Positions 21,696 to 31,213 of a stretch of DNA of 64,000 nt are shown piece by piece. How positions within the stretch are numbered: the stretch's first letter is position 1; each line of letters begins with the position of its first letter. The translations under genes and the position numbers were made by a program. Under the pieces are notes generated by a model. It worked only from the letters and a program-made list of their open reading frames with translations, was not told where the DNA came from and searched no databases. This stretch comes from an uncultured Rhodobiaceae bacterium (lineage in GTDB: Bacteria; Pseudomonadota; Alphaproteobacteria; Parvibaculales; Parvibaculaceae). The stretch is taken from contig CAJXOU010000003.1 in NCBI GenBank assembly GCA_913057645.1, positions 1 through 64,000 of the forward strand, in the 5' to 3' direction.

Positions 21696-21722
21696 TGTCA
21701 CAAAACCGGAACCTGCCTCGTC
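21696..21722 (+). promoter_or_regulatory. candidate ECF41 sigma promoter
   Basis: TGTCACA (21696-21702), 16-nt spacer, CGTC (21719-21722), 40 bp upstream of the first gene of the ECF41 operon. Confidence 0.75.
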
Positions 21723-21762
21723 TTGAAGGGGAAGTCCTTGTTCAGACAGACAGGAGGTTCCG

Positions 21763-22185
21763 ATGACGGATCTCGCCTTGCCGAAATACAAAAGCCCTCC
21801 GCTGAGAACCGCAGCTCTCGCCATCTGGGGTCTGCTCTCGTTCGGAAATGCGCTCTGGATGCTCGCGGACCCTGCAGGCTGGTACGCCAGCATCGACGGG
21901 GTTCCCAATACCGGTCCCTACAACCATCATTTCGTGCGGGATATCGGCGTCGCCTACCTGACCCTCGCGCTGCTCGTCGCGGGTGCAATCCGCTGGCCGG
22001 GCGCGGCAGTTCCGCTGCTTTCCGCCGTCACGCTTTATCTCACTCTGCACGCCTTGCTGCATGTCTGGGACATCGCGGCTGCGCGTCTTCCCGCCGAGCA
22101 CCTCCTTGTGGATCTGCCGGGCGTCTTTGCTCCTCCCTTCATTTCGGCGTTGCTTACCTGGTGGGCCAGGCCGGCCCGTTTCTGA
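21763..22185 (+). CDS. small multi-pass membrane protein of unknown function (first gene of ECF41 operon)
   Basis: 140 aa, about four hydrophobic helices (TAALAIWGLLSFGNALWML, IGVAYLTLALLVAGAIRW, PLLSAVTLYLTLHALLHVWDI). Confidence 0.78.
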   Translation: MTDLALPKYKSPPLRTAALAIWGLLSFGNALWMLADPAGWYASIDGVPNTGPYNHHFVRDIGVAYLTLALLVAGAIRWPGAAVPLLSAVTLYLTLHALLHVWDIAAARLPAEHLLVDLPGVFAPPFISALLTWWARPARF

Positions 22186-22206
22186 CCCTCTGCACAGGAG
22201 ACAATC

Positions 22207-22758
22207 ATGTTCGGATTTCTCGCCCGCCGTCTCATCGACATGCAGGAACGGGTGACCGGGTCGAGCGCGGACTATGCGCGCGACCTCCATGCCGGCTCGC
22301 CCGCCGCTTTCTGGCGCTTCACGATCTCCATGATGTCGTCGCGCTACGTGAAGAGATTGCCCCCCGAAGTCTACTGTGTCGCCGGCCTGGCCGCCCTGCG
22401 GTCGGAGGATTGCGGCCCCTGTGTCCAGATCGGCGTCAACCTCGCCCTCGCGCAAGGCATCTCGCCGGCTGTCGTGCGCGCTGCCGCAACAGGCGATATC
22501 GAATCGCTCAGCGAAGAGAATCGCTTGGCCTTCGAATTTGCCCGGGCGGTCGCGACGCGCGACTTTCGCGCCGAAGAGTTGCGTCCCATGATCGAGAGAA
22601 ACTGGGGCAAGGCCGGACTGGCCGAACTGGCGCTCGAGATTGCGAGCGTGCGGGCTTATCCGGCAATGAAGCGTGCTTTGGGATATGGTCAGTCCTGCCA
22701 GCGCGTCGTCATCGAAGGTGAAGTGGCCGACGCGCGCCCAAGAGAGGCAGCGGCATGA
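22207..22758 (+). CDS. carboxymuconolactone decarboxylase / AhpD-like protein
   Basis: CVAGLAALRSEDCGPCVQIGVNLAL CxxC helix; all-helical AhpD-like layout; 4 bp overlap with sigma gene. Confidence 0.72.
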   Translation: MFGFLARRLIDMQERVTGSSADYARDLHAGSPAAFWRFTISMMSSRYVKRLPPEVYCVAGLAALRSEDCGPCVQIGVNLALAQGISPAVVRAAATGDIESLSEENRLAFEFARAVATRDFRAEELRPMIERNWGKAGLAELALEIASVRAYPAMKRALGYGQSCQRVVIEGEVADARPREAAA

Positions 22759-23654
22759 AAGCGACAACGAGGCAAGAGGGAAAGGACGAGATTTTCGAGT
22801 GCCACCGCGCTCGGGTCTTTTCCGTCGCCTATCGCATCCTCGGCTCGGTAGCGGACGCCGAGGATGTCGTGCAGGACGCCTGGCTGCGCTGGCGGAACAC
22901 CGACACGTCCGGCATCCAGAACCCCGAAGCATGGCTTGTGACGACGGTTGCCCGGCTCGCCATCGACCAGCTTCGCAGTGCCCGCGCCAGACGGGAAACC
23001 TATGTCGGTCCGTGGCTGCCGGAACCGATCGTTGAGCTTGCGAGCGCGAGCGAGACGACGCCTGAGGAGCGCCTGTCGCTGGCCGACGACATCTCGATGG
23101 CGCTGCTGCACATGCTGGAACGGCTTGCGCCGGAAGAACGCGCGGCGTTCCTGCTACATGACGCTTTCGACTATGGCTATGGTGAGCTGGCCGCGCTTCT
23201 CGGCAAATCGGAAGCGGCCTGCCGCCAGACGGTGAGCCGCGCCCGCAAGCGCGTGAAAGACGCTCACCCGCGTTTCGATACCAGTGCAACGGAACATCGC
23301 CGCCTTGCGGCGGCCTTCAGCAGCGCGATCTCGGCTGCCGACCCCAGGGCACTGATCGAGTGTTTCAGCGAAGACGTGGTGTTCTATTCAGACGGCGGCG
23401 GCAAGGCGATTGCCGCCTTGAACCCGCTTTACGGACCGGACCACGTGACGCGCTTCCTGATAGGCATCCTGAAGAAGCGGCCGGAAAACTTTGCCGTGCA
23501 GCCCGCAACGGTGAACGGATTGCCGGGATTTCTGATGACGGAAGGAGAAGGCCGGGTTCATTCGGCTCTGAGCTTCGGCGTCAGCGACGGCCGCATCTCC
23601 GCACTCTACATGATCCGCAATCCGGACAAGCTGCAGCACACGGACCTGCGTTAG
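22755..23654 (+). CDS. ECF41-family RNA polymerase sigma factor (SigJ-like, C-terminal SnoaL-like extension)
   Basis: Sigma-2 VFSVAYRILGSVADAEDVVQDAWLRW; linker WLPEP; C-terminal DGGGK and NPDKL motifs. Confidence 0.93.
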   Translation: MKATTRQEGKDEIFECHRARVFSVAYRILGSVADAEDVVQDAWLRWRNTDTSGIQNPEAWLVTTVARLAIDQLRSARARRETYVGPWLPEPIVELASASETTPEERLSLADDISMALLHMLERLAPEERAAFLLHDAFDYGYGELAALLGKSEAACRQTVSRARKRVKDAHPRFDTSATEHRRLAAAFSSAISAADPRALIECFSEDVVFYSDGGGKAIAALNPLYGPDHVTRFLIGILKKRPENFAVQPATVNGLPGFLMTEGEGRVHSALSFGVSDGRISALYMIRNPDKLQHTDLR

Positions 23655-24610
23655 GACGCTTTGCCCTTCTTCGCGAGCGGATGATGCGTCTGCACCAGTT
23701 CCTTCAGCCGCTCGTCAAGCACATGCGTATAAATCTGCGTCGTCGAGATATCGGCATGGCCCAGCATCTGCTGGACGGCGCGCAGATCGGCGCCGTTGGC
23801 GAGGAGATGGCTCGCAAAGGCATGACGCAGCGTGTGCGGCGAGACGCGCGTCGGGTCGAGACCCGCGGCAACCGCAAGGTCCTTCAGAAGCTGGGCGAAA
23901 CGATGCCGCGTGAGATGGCCCTGCCGGCCGCGCGAAGGAAAAAGCCAGGGCGAAACATGGTCCCCAAGCCGCATCGAGCGGAGCGGCAGATAGGCGTCGA
24001 TCGCAGCGCGCGCCGTTTCCGACAAGGGTACGAGCCGTTCGCGGCCACCCTTGCCGCTCACCGCAAGGAACCGTTCCTCGCCCCGCACGGCCGAAAGCGG
24101 CAACCCGACAAGCTCCGAGACGCGGAGGCCGGTCGCATAGAGCACTTCCATCAGACAGACGAGCCGGGCCCGCTTGTAGGCAAGTACCGCTTCTTCCTGC
24201 GTCCGTCCGTCTTCTGCGCGCTGCGCGGCGGCAAGAAGCGCATCGACCTCCTCGACCGTGAGCGTTTTCGGCAACGGGCGCGCGCGTCGCGGCCCTTCGA
24301 TAGATCCGCACGGGTCGTCCGCACGAACGCCTTCCGCGAAAAGGAAACCGTGAAATTGCCGAATGGCGGAAAGCCGGCGGGCGGCAGTCGAGGCAGAGAG
24401 TCCCTGTTCGGAGAGCCCTTCGAGATAATCGCGAACGTCACGTGTCGTCGCACCGCTCTGGTCCCGGCCCCGCGTGGCCAGAAAGGCGGAAAAGTCTTTC
24501 AGGTCGCGTTCATAGGCATCGAGCGTGTTGCGTGCCGCACCACGCTCGGCGCTCAGCATTTCCAGAAAGGCTTCGAGATGATGCCCGCGCTCCTGAGACT
24601 TCTTCGACAT
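23651..24610 (-). CDS. xerD: site-specific tyrosine recombinase XerD
   Basis: EMLSAERGAARNTLDAYERDL; catalytic LYATGLRVSEL, SPHTLRHAFASHLLANGADLRAVQQMLGHADISTTQIYTHV. Confidence 0.95.
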   Translation of the reverse strand: MSKKSQERGHHLEAFLEMLSAERGAARNTLDAYERDLKDFSAFLATRGRDQSGATTRDVRDYLEGLSEQGLSASTAARRLSAIRQFHGFLFAEGVRADDPCGSIEGPRRARPLPKTLTVEEVDALLAAAQRAEDGRTQEEAVLAYKRARLVCLMEVLYATGLRVSELVGLPLSAVRGEERFLAVSGKGGRERLVPLSETARAAIDAYLPLRSMRLGDHVSPWLFPSRGRQGHLTRHRFAQLLKDLAVAAGLDPTRVSPHTLRHAFASHLLANGADLRAVQQMLGHADISTTQIYTHVLDERLKELVQTHHPLAKKGKAS

Positions 24611-24629
24611 GTAACTCACCCGTTTGAAC

Positions 24630-26609
24630 TCAACCACGTCCGGCGTTGCTTCGCGCCATGAGCGCTTCAAGTGCGAGACGCCGGGCCTCGCTTTCGAGAT
24701 TGACCGCCTTGAGACTTGCAACTGCTTGTGCCGAAGCCCGCGGATGAACCGTACCCGGTCCTTTCTGTCCGATGGCATCGAGCGAAAGAAGAACCGTCTC
24801 ACCGACGGCATTCTTCTGGCCTGCCGCCTGAAGGCGGTTCAGCAAGGCTTCCGGAGGCACATCGCCCGTCAGCGCTCCGCGTGCATCCAGCAACGCGTCC
24901 CATACGGCGGGCGTGAGCTGAAAGCCGAGCGCTTCGAGCATCATGGCTTCGCTTGCCGCATAGAGCTGCGTCGCCTTCACGCCCGATTTGAGGTCGGAAA
25001 CGATTTCCGCCGACGTTTTCTCGCTATCGAAGGACTGCGGTGACCCGCCGGAAACGCGCATGAGCCCGGTCAGTTCCCTCGTGTCACGACCCAGCATCTG
25101 CCCGCCGGAAGAAATCAACGACAGCCAGTCCTGCGCGCGAGACCGCTCACCGATCGCAATGAAGGCGCGGGCGGCAGCGGGCGCGAGAGGCCTCAGCGCA
25201 TCGGACGGCACCATGCGGTCGAGCTCGGGGTAAAGCGCTTCCACTGTCGGATAATAGAGGCCCGCGGATTCCGCCGTGGCAAAGGCAAGCTTGAAGAGAT
25301 GAATGCGTTCGTCGGCAGCGGCCGCCATGCCGATCGACTGAAAGATCATCGCACGGCGCAACGAGGACGACTCCGGAATGTCCGAAGTGAGAAGCCCTGC
25401 CATCTGTTCAGGCGTAAAGCTTGGCTTACGGTAGAAGGCCGCAAGATCGCGGCCGTCGAGCAGGCCATAGGCCGCAGCGCGCTCGGCGGCAGCAACTTTC
25501 ATCTCATCCGAGACCGACGGATCGGCAAGCATCGATTGCAGCAGCGCAGGCTCGACAATCTCCACCGCATTTTCCGGTAATTCGCGATCTGCAAGCCGGT
25601 AGAAGGCGGTGTCGACAATAGTGAGCTTGTTCGGCTCGGGCGCCCTGAGCGTTATCCCCGCCGCCGCTTCGCTCGCAAGCGAATAGAACAAGGCATCATC
25701 CATGCCTTCTTCCCGCGCGAGATCGAGCGTCAGGCTCGCAATTTCCGTATTGCCCGCCGCAATCTGGCAATAGGCGCTGAGCTTGACGGAGAACGCTGCC
25801 ATTGCGTCATGAGCGGGATCGTTGCCAGGCGGAATATCCTTCAGCGCGTCGCAAGCGAGCCGGTCGTCTCCCTGTGCAAGAGCCGCCCGTGCGATACCCG
25901 CGGCAACAGCCGGGCCTCGCTCATTGCCGACCGTTGCGCCGAGGTCGAGCGCGGCCTGCGTCTGTCCGGCCGCAATCAGCCGATTGAGCCTTATGGCAAG
26001 CAGCGATACGCCGCCACTCGCCCCTTCCGGCGGCTGCGCGCCTGTGAGGAGAAGACGCCGGGCGAGATCGTTCATGACGGGTGAGCGAGCGGGAACAGGA
26101 AGACGCGACAGATAGCGGTCGATATCGGCGCGAGACGCTCCCTGCCACATGTCTGTGCCGAGGCCGCCTTGCTGCGCACTGATGAGCCCCGCGGTCGACG
26201 CATCAACGCCCGTAAGCGTTCCGATCTGGATGCCGCTGTTGTCCTGGCCCGGCACCGCGCTCAGCATGCGAACGCTGGGCTCGCTCGCTCGCTTGCCGGC
26301 GGGAAAGAACTGCGAAGGCCCTGCGGGCTCCTCCGCCTGCGGCATGCCGGACGAAGGCGTGGTCGCGCCATAGCCCGGCGGCACGATGCGGCGCGGACCG
26401 GCCTCGCCCGCAGGCGCGAGATTGGCGGAGGACGACGAATCGGATTTCAGGCTCTCCGGCACAGGCCCGGACGGCTGCATGCCGGTGGGCGCCTGAAGCA
26501 TGTTCGCTTCCTGAGCGACAACCGGCGCACCGGACAGGGCAAACGAGGCGATGAGCGCGAAGCCGGCGGCGGCGAACCGCCCTTCCGACTTAACGCGGAA
26601 ACTGGTCAT
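24630..26609 (-). CDS. large secreted alpha-helical protein of unknown function
   Basis: Signal peptide RFAAAGFALIASFALSGAPVVAQ; long Ala/Leu-rich coding frame with no motif I recognise; adjacent to xerD. Confidence 0.75.
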   Translation of the reverse strand: MTSFRVKSEGRFAAAGFALIASFALSGAPVVAQEANMLQAPTGMQPSGPVPESLKSDSSSSANLAPAGEAGPRRIVPPGYGATTPSSGMPQAEEPAGPSQFFPAGKRASEPSVRMLSAVPGQDNSGIQIGTLTGVDASTAGLISAQQGGLGTDMWQGASRADIDRYLSRLPVPARSPVMNDLARRLLLTGAQPPEGASGGVSLLAIRLNRLIAAGQTQAALDLGATVGNERGPAVAAGIARAALAQGDDRLACDALKDIPPGNDPAHDAMAAFSVKLSAYCQIAAGNTEIASLTLDLAREEGMDDALFYSLASEAAAGITLRAPEPNKLTIVDTAFYRLADRELPENAVEIVEPALLQSMLADPSVSDEMKVAAAERAAAYGLLDGRDLAAFYRKPSFTPEQMAGLLTSDIPESSSLRRAMIFQSIGMAAAADERIHLFKLAFATAESAGLYYPTVEALYPELDRMVPSDALRPLAPAAARAFIAIGERSRAQDWLSLISSGGQMLGRDTRELTGLMRVSGGSPQSFDSEKTSAEIVSDLKSGVKATQLYAASEAMMLEALGFQLTPAVWDALLDARGALTGDVPPEALLNRLQAAGQKNAVGETVLLSLDAIGQKGPGTVHPRASAQAVASLKAVNLESEARRLALEALMARSNAGRG

Positions 26610-26733
26610 CTGGGAGAACCTTCTCCACTGTCTGGACCTGCGGCACGACCGACTGGTCCAGATAAAAAAGCCCACCCGCAAATGCAGCCACGAGAATGAC
26701 GGCAACGGCGAGAAAGCTGGTAGCACGGCTCAT
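26590..26733 (-). CDS. small single-pass membrane protein (47 aa) overlapping the start of the large secreted protein
   Basis: MSRATSFLAVAVILVAAFAGGLFYLDQSVVPQVQTVEKVLPDDQFPR; 20-bp overlap with downstream start at 26609. Confidence 0.6.
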   Translation of the reverse strand: MSRATSFLAVAVILVAAFAGGLFYLDQSVVPQVQTVEKVLPDDQFPR

Positions 26734-27006
26734 GATTCTTCCTTCTTCTGGGTCTTCGCGGGACCCTTCGGGTTCATGCCGCCGGGACAATTCATCAGCA
26801 TTAGGCCCCGGTTGCGGCGAAATTTGGGCGCGACGACACGCCCCGAAAGGCTTATCTACAGGTCCAGCCAGGCTGCAACCATGTTAACAATCGTTTACGA
26901 TGCCGCATCTGCGGCGAATATCGGGTCGCGAGACTAGGCCAACAAGGTTAATGCCACCAGAACCGGTCGGAACGCCCGGAGCCCTGCGAGGAGAGAGAGC
27001 GGATCG

Positions 27007-27609
27007 ATGATAGCGGAACCGGAAGCAGGCGAACGACTCGCCCCCGTGCCCGCGGCCGAACGCTCCATCGTGCTTGTCGGACTGATGGGTGCAGGCAAGA
27101 CGACTGTGGGCCGCCGGCTGGCGCGCCGCCTCGACCTTGCCTTCGTGGACGCCGACGCCGAAATAGAGGAAGCAGCGGGCGAAACCATCCCCGAGATCTT
27201 CGAGCGCCGGGGCGAGGCGGCTTTTCGTGCCGGCGAACGGCGCGTGATCGCACGGCTTCTCTCGGGGCCGCCGCAGGTTCTCGCAACCGGCGGGGGCGCC
27301 TACATGGATCCCGTCACACGAGCGAATATCGCCGCGCGCGGCATATCGATATGGCTGAAAGCGGATCTCGACATCCTGATGAAACGCGTCGGCAAACGCG
27401 GCGACCGCCCTCTGCTTCAGAACGGCGATCCACGCGCGACGATGCAGCGGCTGATGGAAGAGCGCTATCCGGTATATGCCGAGGCGGACATTACGATCGA
27501 AAGCCTCGAAGGGCCGCACGACACGATCGTCGAAACCATTGTCGAGAGGCTGAAAGAGTTCCGCACGGCCGACGCCATGCAGGATCACGCCGGGCAGGAT
27601 CATGACTGA
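27007..27609 (+). CDS. aroK: shikimate kinase
   Basis: [55 protein letters not shown]...[11 protein letters not shown]. Confidence 0.96.
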   Translation: MIAEPEAGERLAPVPAAERSIVLVGLMGAGKTTVGRRLARRLDLAFVDADAEIEEAAGETIPEIFERRGEAAFRAGERRVIARLLSGPPQVLATGGGAYMDPVTRANIAARGISIWLKADLDILMKRVGKRGDRPLLQNGDPRATMQRLMEERYPVYAEADITIESLEGPHDTIVETIVERLKEFRTADAMQDHAGQDHD

Positions 27610-28720
27610 CACGACACGCAAGGTGACCGTCGAGCTCGGTGATCGCGCATACGATATTCTCGTCGGACCGGGGCTGATCGCGAATGCGGGCAACCATCTC
27701 AAACCGCTTTTGCGGCGGCAGCGCGTTGCCATCGTGACCGATGAAATCGTCGCCGGGCTTCACTTGCCCGAACTCGAAAGAAGTCTCGATGGCGCTGGCA
27801 TTCGCCATTCGGCAATCCGCCTCGCACCGGGCGAGAGCACGAAGTCCTTTGCCGAACTCGAGAAACTTACGGAGTGGCTTCTCGGCGAAGGTATCGAGCG
27901 CGGCGATCTCGTCATCGCGCTCGGCGGCGGCGTCATCGGCGACTTGACCGGCTTTGCGGCGGCAATCCTGCGTCGCGGCGTCGACTTCGCGCAGATTCCG
28001 ACAACCCTGCTCTCTCAGGTCGACAGCTCGGTCGGCGGCAAGACCGGCATCAATACGAAACAGGGCAAGAACCTCGCGGGCGCCTTCCACCAGCCCCGCC
28101 TGGTCCTGGCCGACACGGACGCGCTGGCAACGCTTCCCATGCGCGAATTCCTCGCAGGCTATGCCGAAGTGGTGAAATACGGGCTGATCGGCGACCGCGA
28201 CTTTTTCGACTGGCTCGAGGCCAATCTCGATCGCCTGAAGGAAGGCGATGTCGAAGCCCGCATCCACGCCATCGTGAAGAGCTGCGAGGCAAAGGCCGCG
28301 ACCGTCGCCGCGGACGAGCGCGAAGGCGGCGTACGCGCGCTGCTCAATCTCGGACACACTTTCGGCCACGCCCTTGAAGCGGCAACGGGTTTCTCCAGCC
28401 GGCTCGTTCATGGCGAGGGCGTTGCCGTCGGCATGGCGCTCGCTTTCGATCTGTCGGTGCGGCTCGGCCTCTGCTCCGGGCAGGACGCCGAGCGCGTCCG
28501 CAACCACCTCGCGCGCGCCGGGCTGCCCTCGCGCCTTGCCGACGTTCCGGGCACCCTGCCCGACGCGGACGGCCTGATCGCACTGATGGGACAGGACAAG
28601 AAAGTGGTCGACGGCAAGCTGACCTTCATTCTTGCGCGTGGCATCGGCGAGGCCTTCATTACCCGCGACGTCGATACCGACGCGCTGCGCGCACTGCTGC
28701 GGGAGAGGGAGCCCGCCTGA
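27602..28720 (+). CDS. aroB: 3-dehydroquinate synthase
   Basis: [77 protein letters not shown]. Confidence 0.97.
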   Translation: MTDTTRKVTVELGDRAYDILVGPGLIANAGNHLKPLLRRQRVAIVTDEIVAGLHLPELERSLDGAGIRHSAIRLAPGESTKSFAELEKLTEWLLGEGIERGDLVIALGGGVIGDLTGFAAAILRRGVDFAQIPTTLLSQVDSSVGGKTGINTKQGKNLAGAFHQPRLVLADTDALATLPMREFLAGYAEVVKYGLIGDRDFFDWLEANLDRLKEGDVEARIHAIVKSCEAKAATVAADEREGGVRALLNLGHTFGHALEAATGFSSRLVHGEGVAVGMALAFDLSVRLGLCSGQDAERVRNHLARAGLPSRLADVPGTLPDADGLIALMGQDKKVVDGKLTFILARGIGEAFITRDVDTDALRALLREREPA

Positions 28721-28721
28721 C

Positions 28722-30014
28722 ATGCTGTCCTTTGGCCTTGGCGTCATTCTCGGTGCAATCGTCCTGTTGCTGCTATTCTCGGCTTTCTTCTCCGGTTCGG
28801 AGACGGCACTGACGGCCGCTTCACGCGCCCGCATGCACCACCTCGCGGAAGAAGGAAACAAGCGCGCCCGCACCGTATTGAGACTCACGGAAGACCGGGA
28901 ACGCCTCATCGGAGCAATCCTGCTCGGCAACAATCTCGTCAATATTCTCGCTTCCGCGCTTGCAACGAGCCTCTTCCTCGCACTCTTCGGCGATGCAGGC
29001 GTTGTCTACGCAACGCTGGTGATGACGGCCGTCGTTCTGATCTTCGCAGAAGTCGCGCCGAAGACCTTCGCGATCACCAATACGGACCGGGTCGCGCTCG
29101 CCGTATCGCGGCCGTTGCGCCTCATCACGGTTCTGTTCGGTCCGGTGACGGCAGCCGTCCAGTTCATCGTCCGTCATACGTTTCGCGTGTTCGGACTCAA
29201 TGTCGACGATTCGCAGCAGGTTCTCTCCGCGCACGAGGAACTGCGCGGCGCGATCAACCTTCACCATCACGAGGGAAGCGTGGTGAAGATCGACCGGGAC
29301 ATGCTCGGCGGCATTCTCGACCTGCGCGACCTCGAGGTCAGCGACATCATGGTCCACCGCAAGAACATCGTCATGATCGACGCCGGCCAGAAGAACAGCG
29401 ACATCATCTCGCAGGCACTCGCAAGCCCACACACACGCATACCGCTATGGCGCGACGAGCAGGAGAACATTGTCGGTATCCTGCACGCAAAGGATCTGCT
29501 GCGCGCGCTTTCCGGAGCGAACTGGCAGCCGGACACCATCGACATCCTGTCAATCGCGATCAAACCCTGGTTTGTGCCCGACACCACCACGTTGCAGGAC
29601 CAGCTGAATGCCTTCCTGCGTCAGAAGACGCATTTCGCTCTCGTCGTCGACGAGTACGGTGCCTTGATGGGCCTCATCACGCTTGAGGATATTCTCGAGG
29701 AAATCGTTGGCGACATTTCGGACGAACACGACATCGACGTCGCGGGCGTGCGCGCGCAGCCCGATGGTTCGGTCGTCGTGAACGGCTCCGTTCCCATTCG
29801 CGACCTGAACCGCGCCTTCGACTGGTCGCTGCCGGACGACGAAGCGACCACCATCGCCGGGCTCGTCATTCATGAAGCAAGGACCATTCCCGAAATCGGG
29901 CAAGTCTTCACATTTCACGATTTTCGTTTCGAAATCCTGCGCCGGCACCGCAATCAGATATCCCAGATCCGGATCAGCACCGTTCGCAGCACGAAAGCGG
30001 GAGCGGCAGAATAG
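28722..30014 (+). CDS. CNNM/HlyC-CorC family transporter (DUF21 + CBS pair + CorC_HlyC)
   Basis: LFSAFFSGSETALTAASRARMHHLAEEGNKRA; DIMVHRKNIVMID; VDEYGALMGLITLEDILEEIVGDISDEHD. Confidence 0.93.
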   Translation: MLSFGLGVILGAIVLLLLFSAFFSGSETALTAASRARMHHLAEEGNKRARTVLRLTEDRERLIGAILLGNNLVNILASALATSLFLALFGDAGVVYATLVMTAVVLIFAEVAPKTFAITNTDRVALAVSRPLRLITVLFGPVTAAVQFIVRHTFRVFGLNVDDSQQVLSAHEELRGAINLHHHEGSVVKIDRDMLGGILDLRDLEVSDIMVHRKNIVMIDAGQKNSDIISQALASPHTRIPLWRDEQENIVGILHAKDLLRALSGANWQPDTIDILSIAIKPWFVPDTTTLQDQLNAFLRQKTHFALVVDEYGALMGLITLEDILEEIVGDISDEHDIDVAGVRAQPDGSVVVNGSVPIRDLNRAFDWSLPDDEATTIAGLVIHEARTIPEIGQVFTFHDFRFEILRRHRNQISQIRISTVRSTKAGAAE

Positions 30015-30017
30015 AAC

Positions 30018-30302
30018 TCAGGCGGAGCGGCCATCCGCTTCGTCGGGGGCCAGGGCTTTCATCGAAAGCGCGTGTATGGGATTGCCCATCTCGTCCTTGA
30101 GGGCGGATGTGATGAGCCGTTGCCGCTCGACGCGCGAGCGGCCGGCAAACCGGCCAGCCACGACCGTGACCCGGAAATGGGTTTCCCCTTCCGGGCGATG
30201 TCCGGCATGGCCCTTGTGAAGATGCGATTCATCCACAATCTCCAGCCTCTCGGGAGAGAGAGCCTCTTCGAGTTTGCGGCGAATGATATCCGCGACCGAC
30301 AT
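30018..30302 (-). CDS. BolA family protein
   Basis: IIRRKLEEALSPERLEIVDESHLHKGHAGHRPEGETHFRVTVVAGRFAGRSRVERQRLI. Confidence 0.93.
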   Translation of the reverse strand: MSVADIIRRKLEEALSPERLEIVDESHLHKGHAGHRPEGETHFRVTVVAGRFAGRSRVERQRLITSALKDEMGNPIHALSMKALAPDEADGRSA

Positions 30303-30355
30303 GAATGGTTCCGTAGCTCTATTCGTTAACCCGAACGGCGCCATGCTTCCTTGTT

Positions 30356-31075
30356 TTGCAGGCCGAGCCAACCCATAATTTGACCGTGAAACTGAGTTCG
30401 AAATATTTCGATTCGATCCGGATCGCCCCGCGCAAGCAGCGTGGCGTGGAACAGCCTCCGCATGTCCGGCGCATGAAGCGCGAGGAAAAGCCGAAGACGT
30501 GCGAGTGGGCCGGTTGCCGCGAGACCGGCACGTTCCGGGCACCGCGCGCAAATGCCTCAGGCGGCAGCGGAGGCCCGCTCGATGTGGGTGCCAATGGACA
30601 ATATGTATGGTTCTGCGAGGTCCATATCCGCGAGTTCAATCGGAGCTATGATTTTTTCAAGGGCATGAGCGATGCGGACGTGGCTGCCTTCCAGCGCGAG
30701 GCCCTGACGGGCCACCGGCCGACCTGGAATCTGGGGGTCAACGCCGCCAAGGCCGCCTTTGGCGCGCCTTTCGCGTCCCGGATGCGGCAGGATTCGCCTT
30801 TTCGCGACGCCTTTGGCTTTTTTGACGAAGGCCCGGATCCGAACGCCCGCGAACGGCCGGAAACGCGGCGGAAGCCTCGTGTATTGGAGCAACAGGCACT
30901 CGATACGCTCGATCTGCCGGCCTCCGCGTCCTTGAATGAGATCAAGGCACGGTATAAGGAACTGGTAAAAAGGCACCACCCGGACGCAAATGGCGGGGAC
31001 AGGTCTGCCGAGGAGCGTCTGCGCAAGGTCATTCAGGCCTACGATTACCTCCGGAAAAGCGGCTTCTGCTCATAG
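30356..31075 (+). CDS. J-domain protein (C-terminal DnaJ domain); true start may be GTG at 30386
   Basis: VKLSSKYFDSIRIAPRKQR...C-terminal LDLPASASLNEIKARYKELVKRHHPDANGGDRSAEERLRKVIQAYDYLR with HPD. Confidence 0.9.
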   Translation: MQAEPTHNLTVKLSSKYFDSIRIAPRKQRGVEQPPHVRRMKREEKPKTCEWAGCRETGTFRAPRANASGGSGGPLDVGANGQYVWFCEVHIREFNRSYDFFKGMSDADVAAFQREALTGHRPTWNLGVNAAKAAFGAPFASRMRQDSPFRDAFGFFDEGPDPNARERPETRRKPRVLEQQALDTLDLPASASLNEIKARYKELVKRHHPDANGGDRSAEERLRKVIQAYDYLRKSGFCS

Positions 31076-31213
31076 GCGGCGGCGGCAAAGGCAGGCCAGG
31101 AAGATCGTCCATCCGGGCGGTACGCAGCCCGGAAACGTGCGTCGCGTTCACATTCACGGAGCCGGCCGTCAAAGGCCGGTACTGAACCTCTTAAGTACGG
31201 AAGTAGGCCAAGG

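Noticed and set aside
26880-27006. Possible dif-like site near xerD
   Set aside because: No 28-bp XerC/XerD-type arms resembling dif could be recognised.
31162-31179. Hairpin CCGGCC-gtcaaa-GGCCGG in the cobS leader, considered as a riboswitch piece
   Set aside because: No B12-box or other conserved cobalamin riboswitch element seen nearby.
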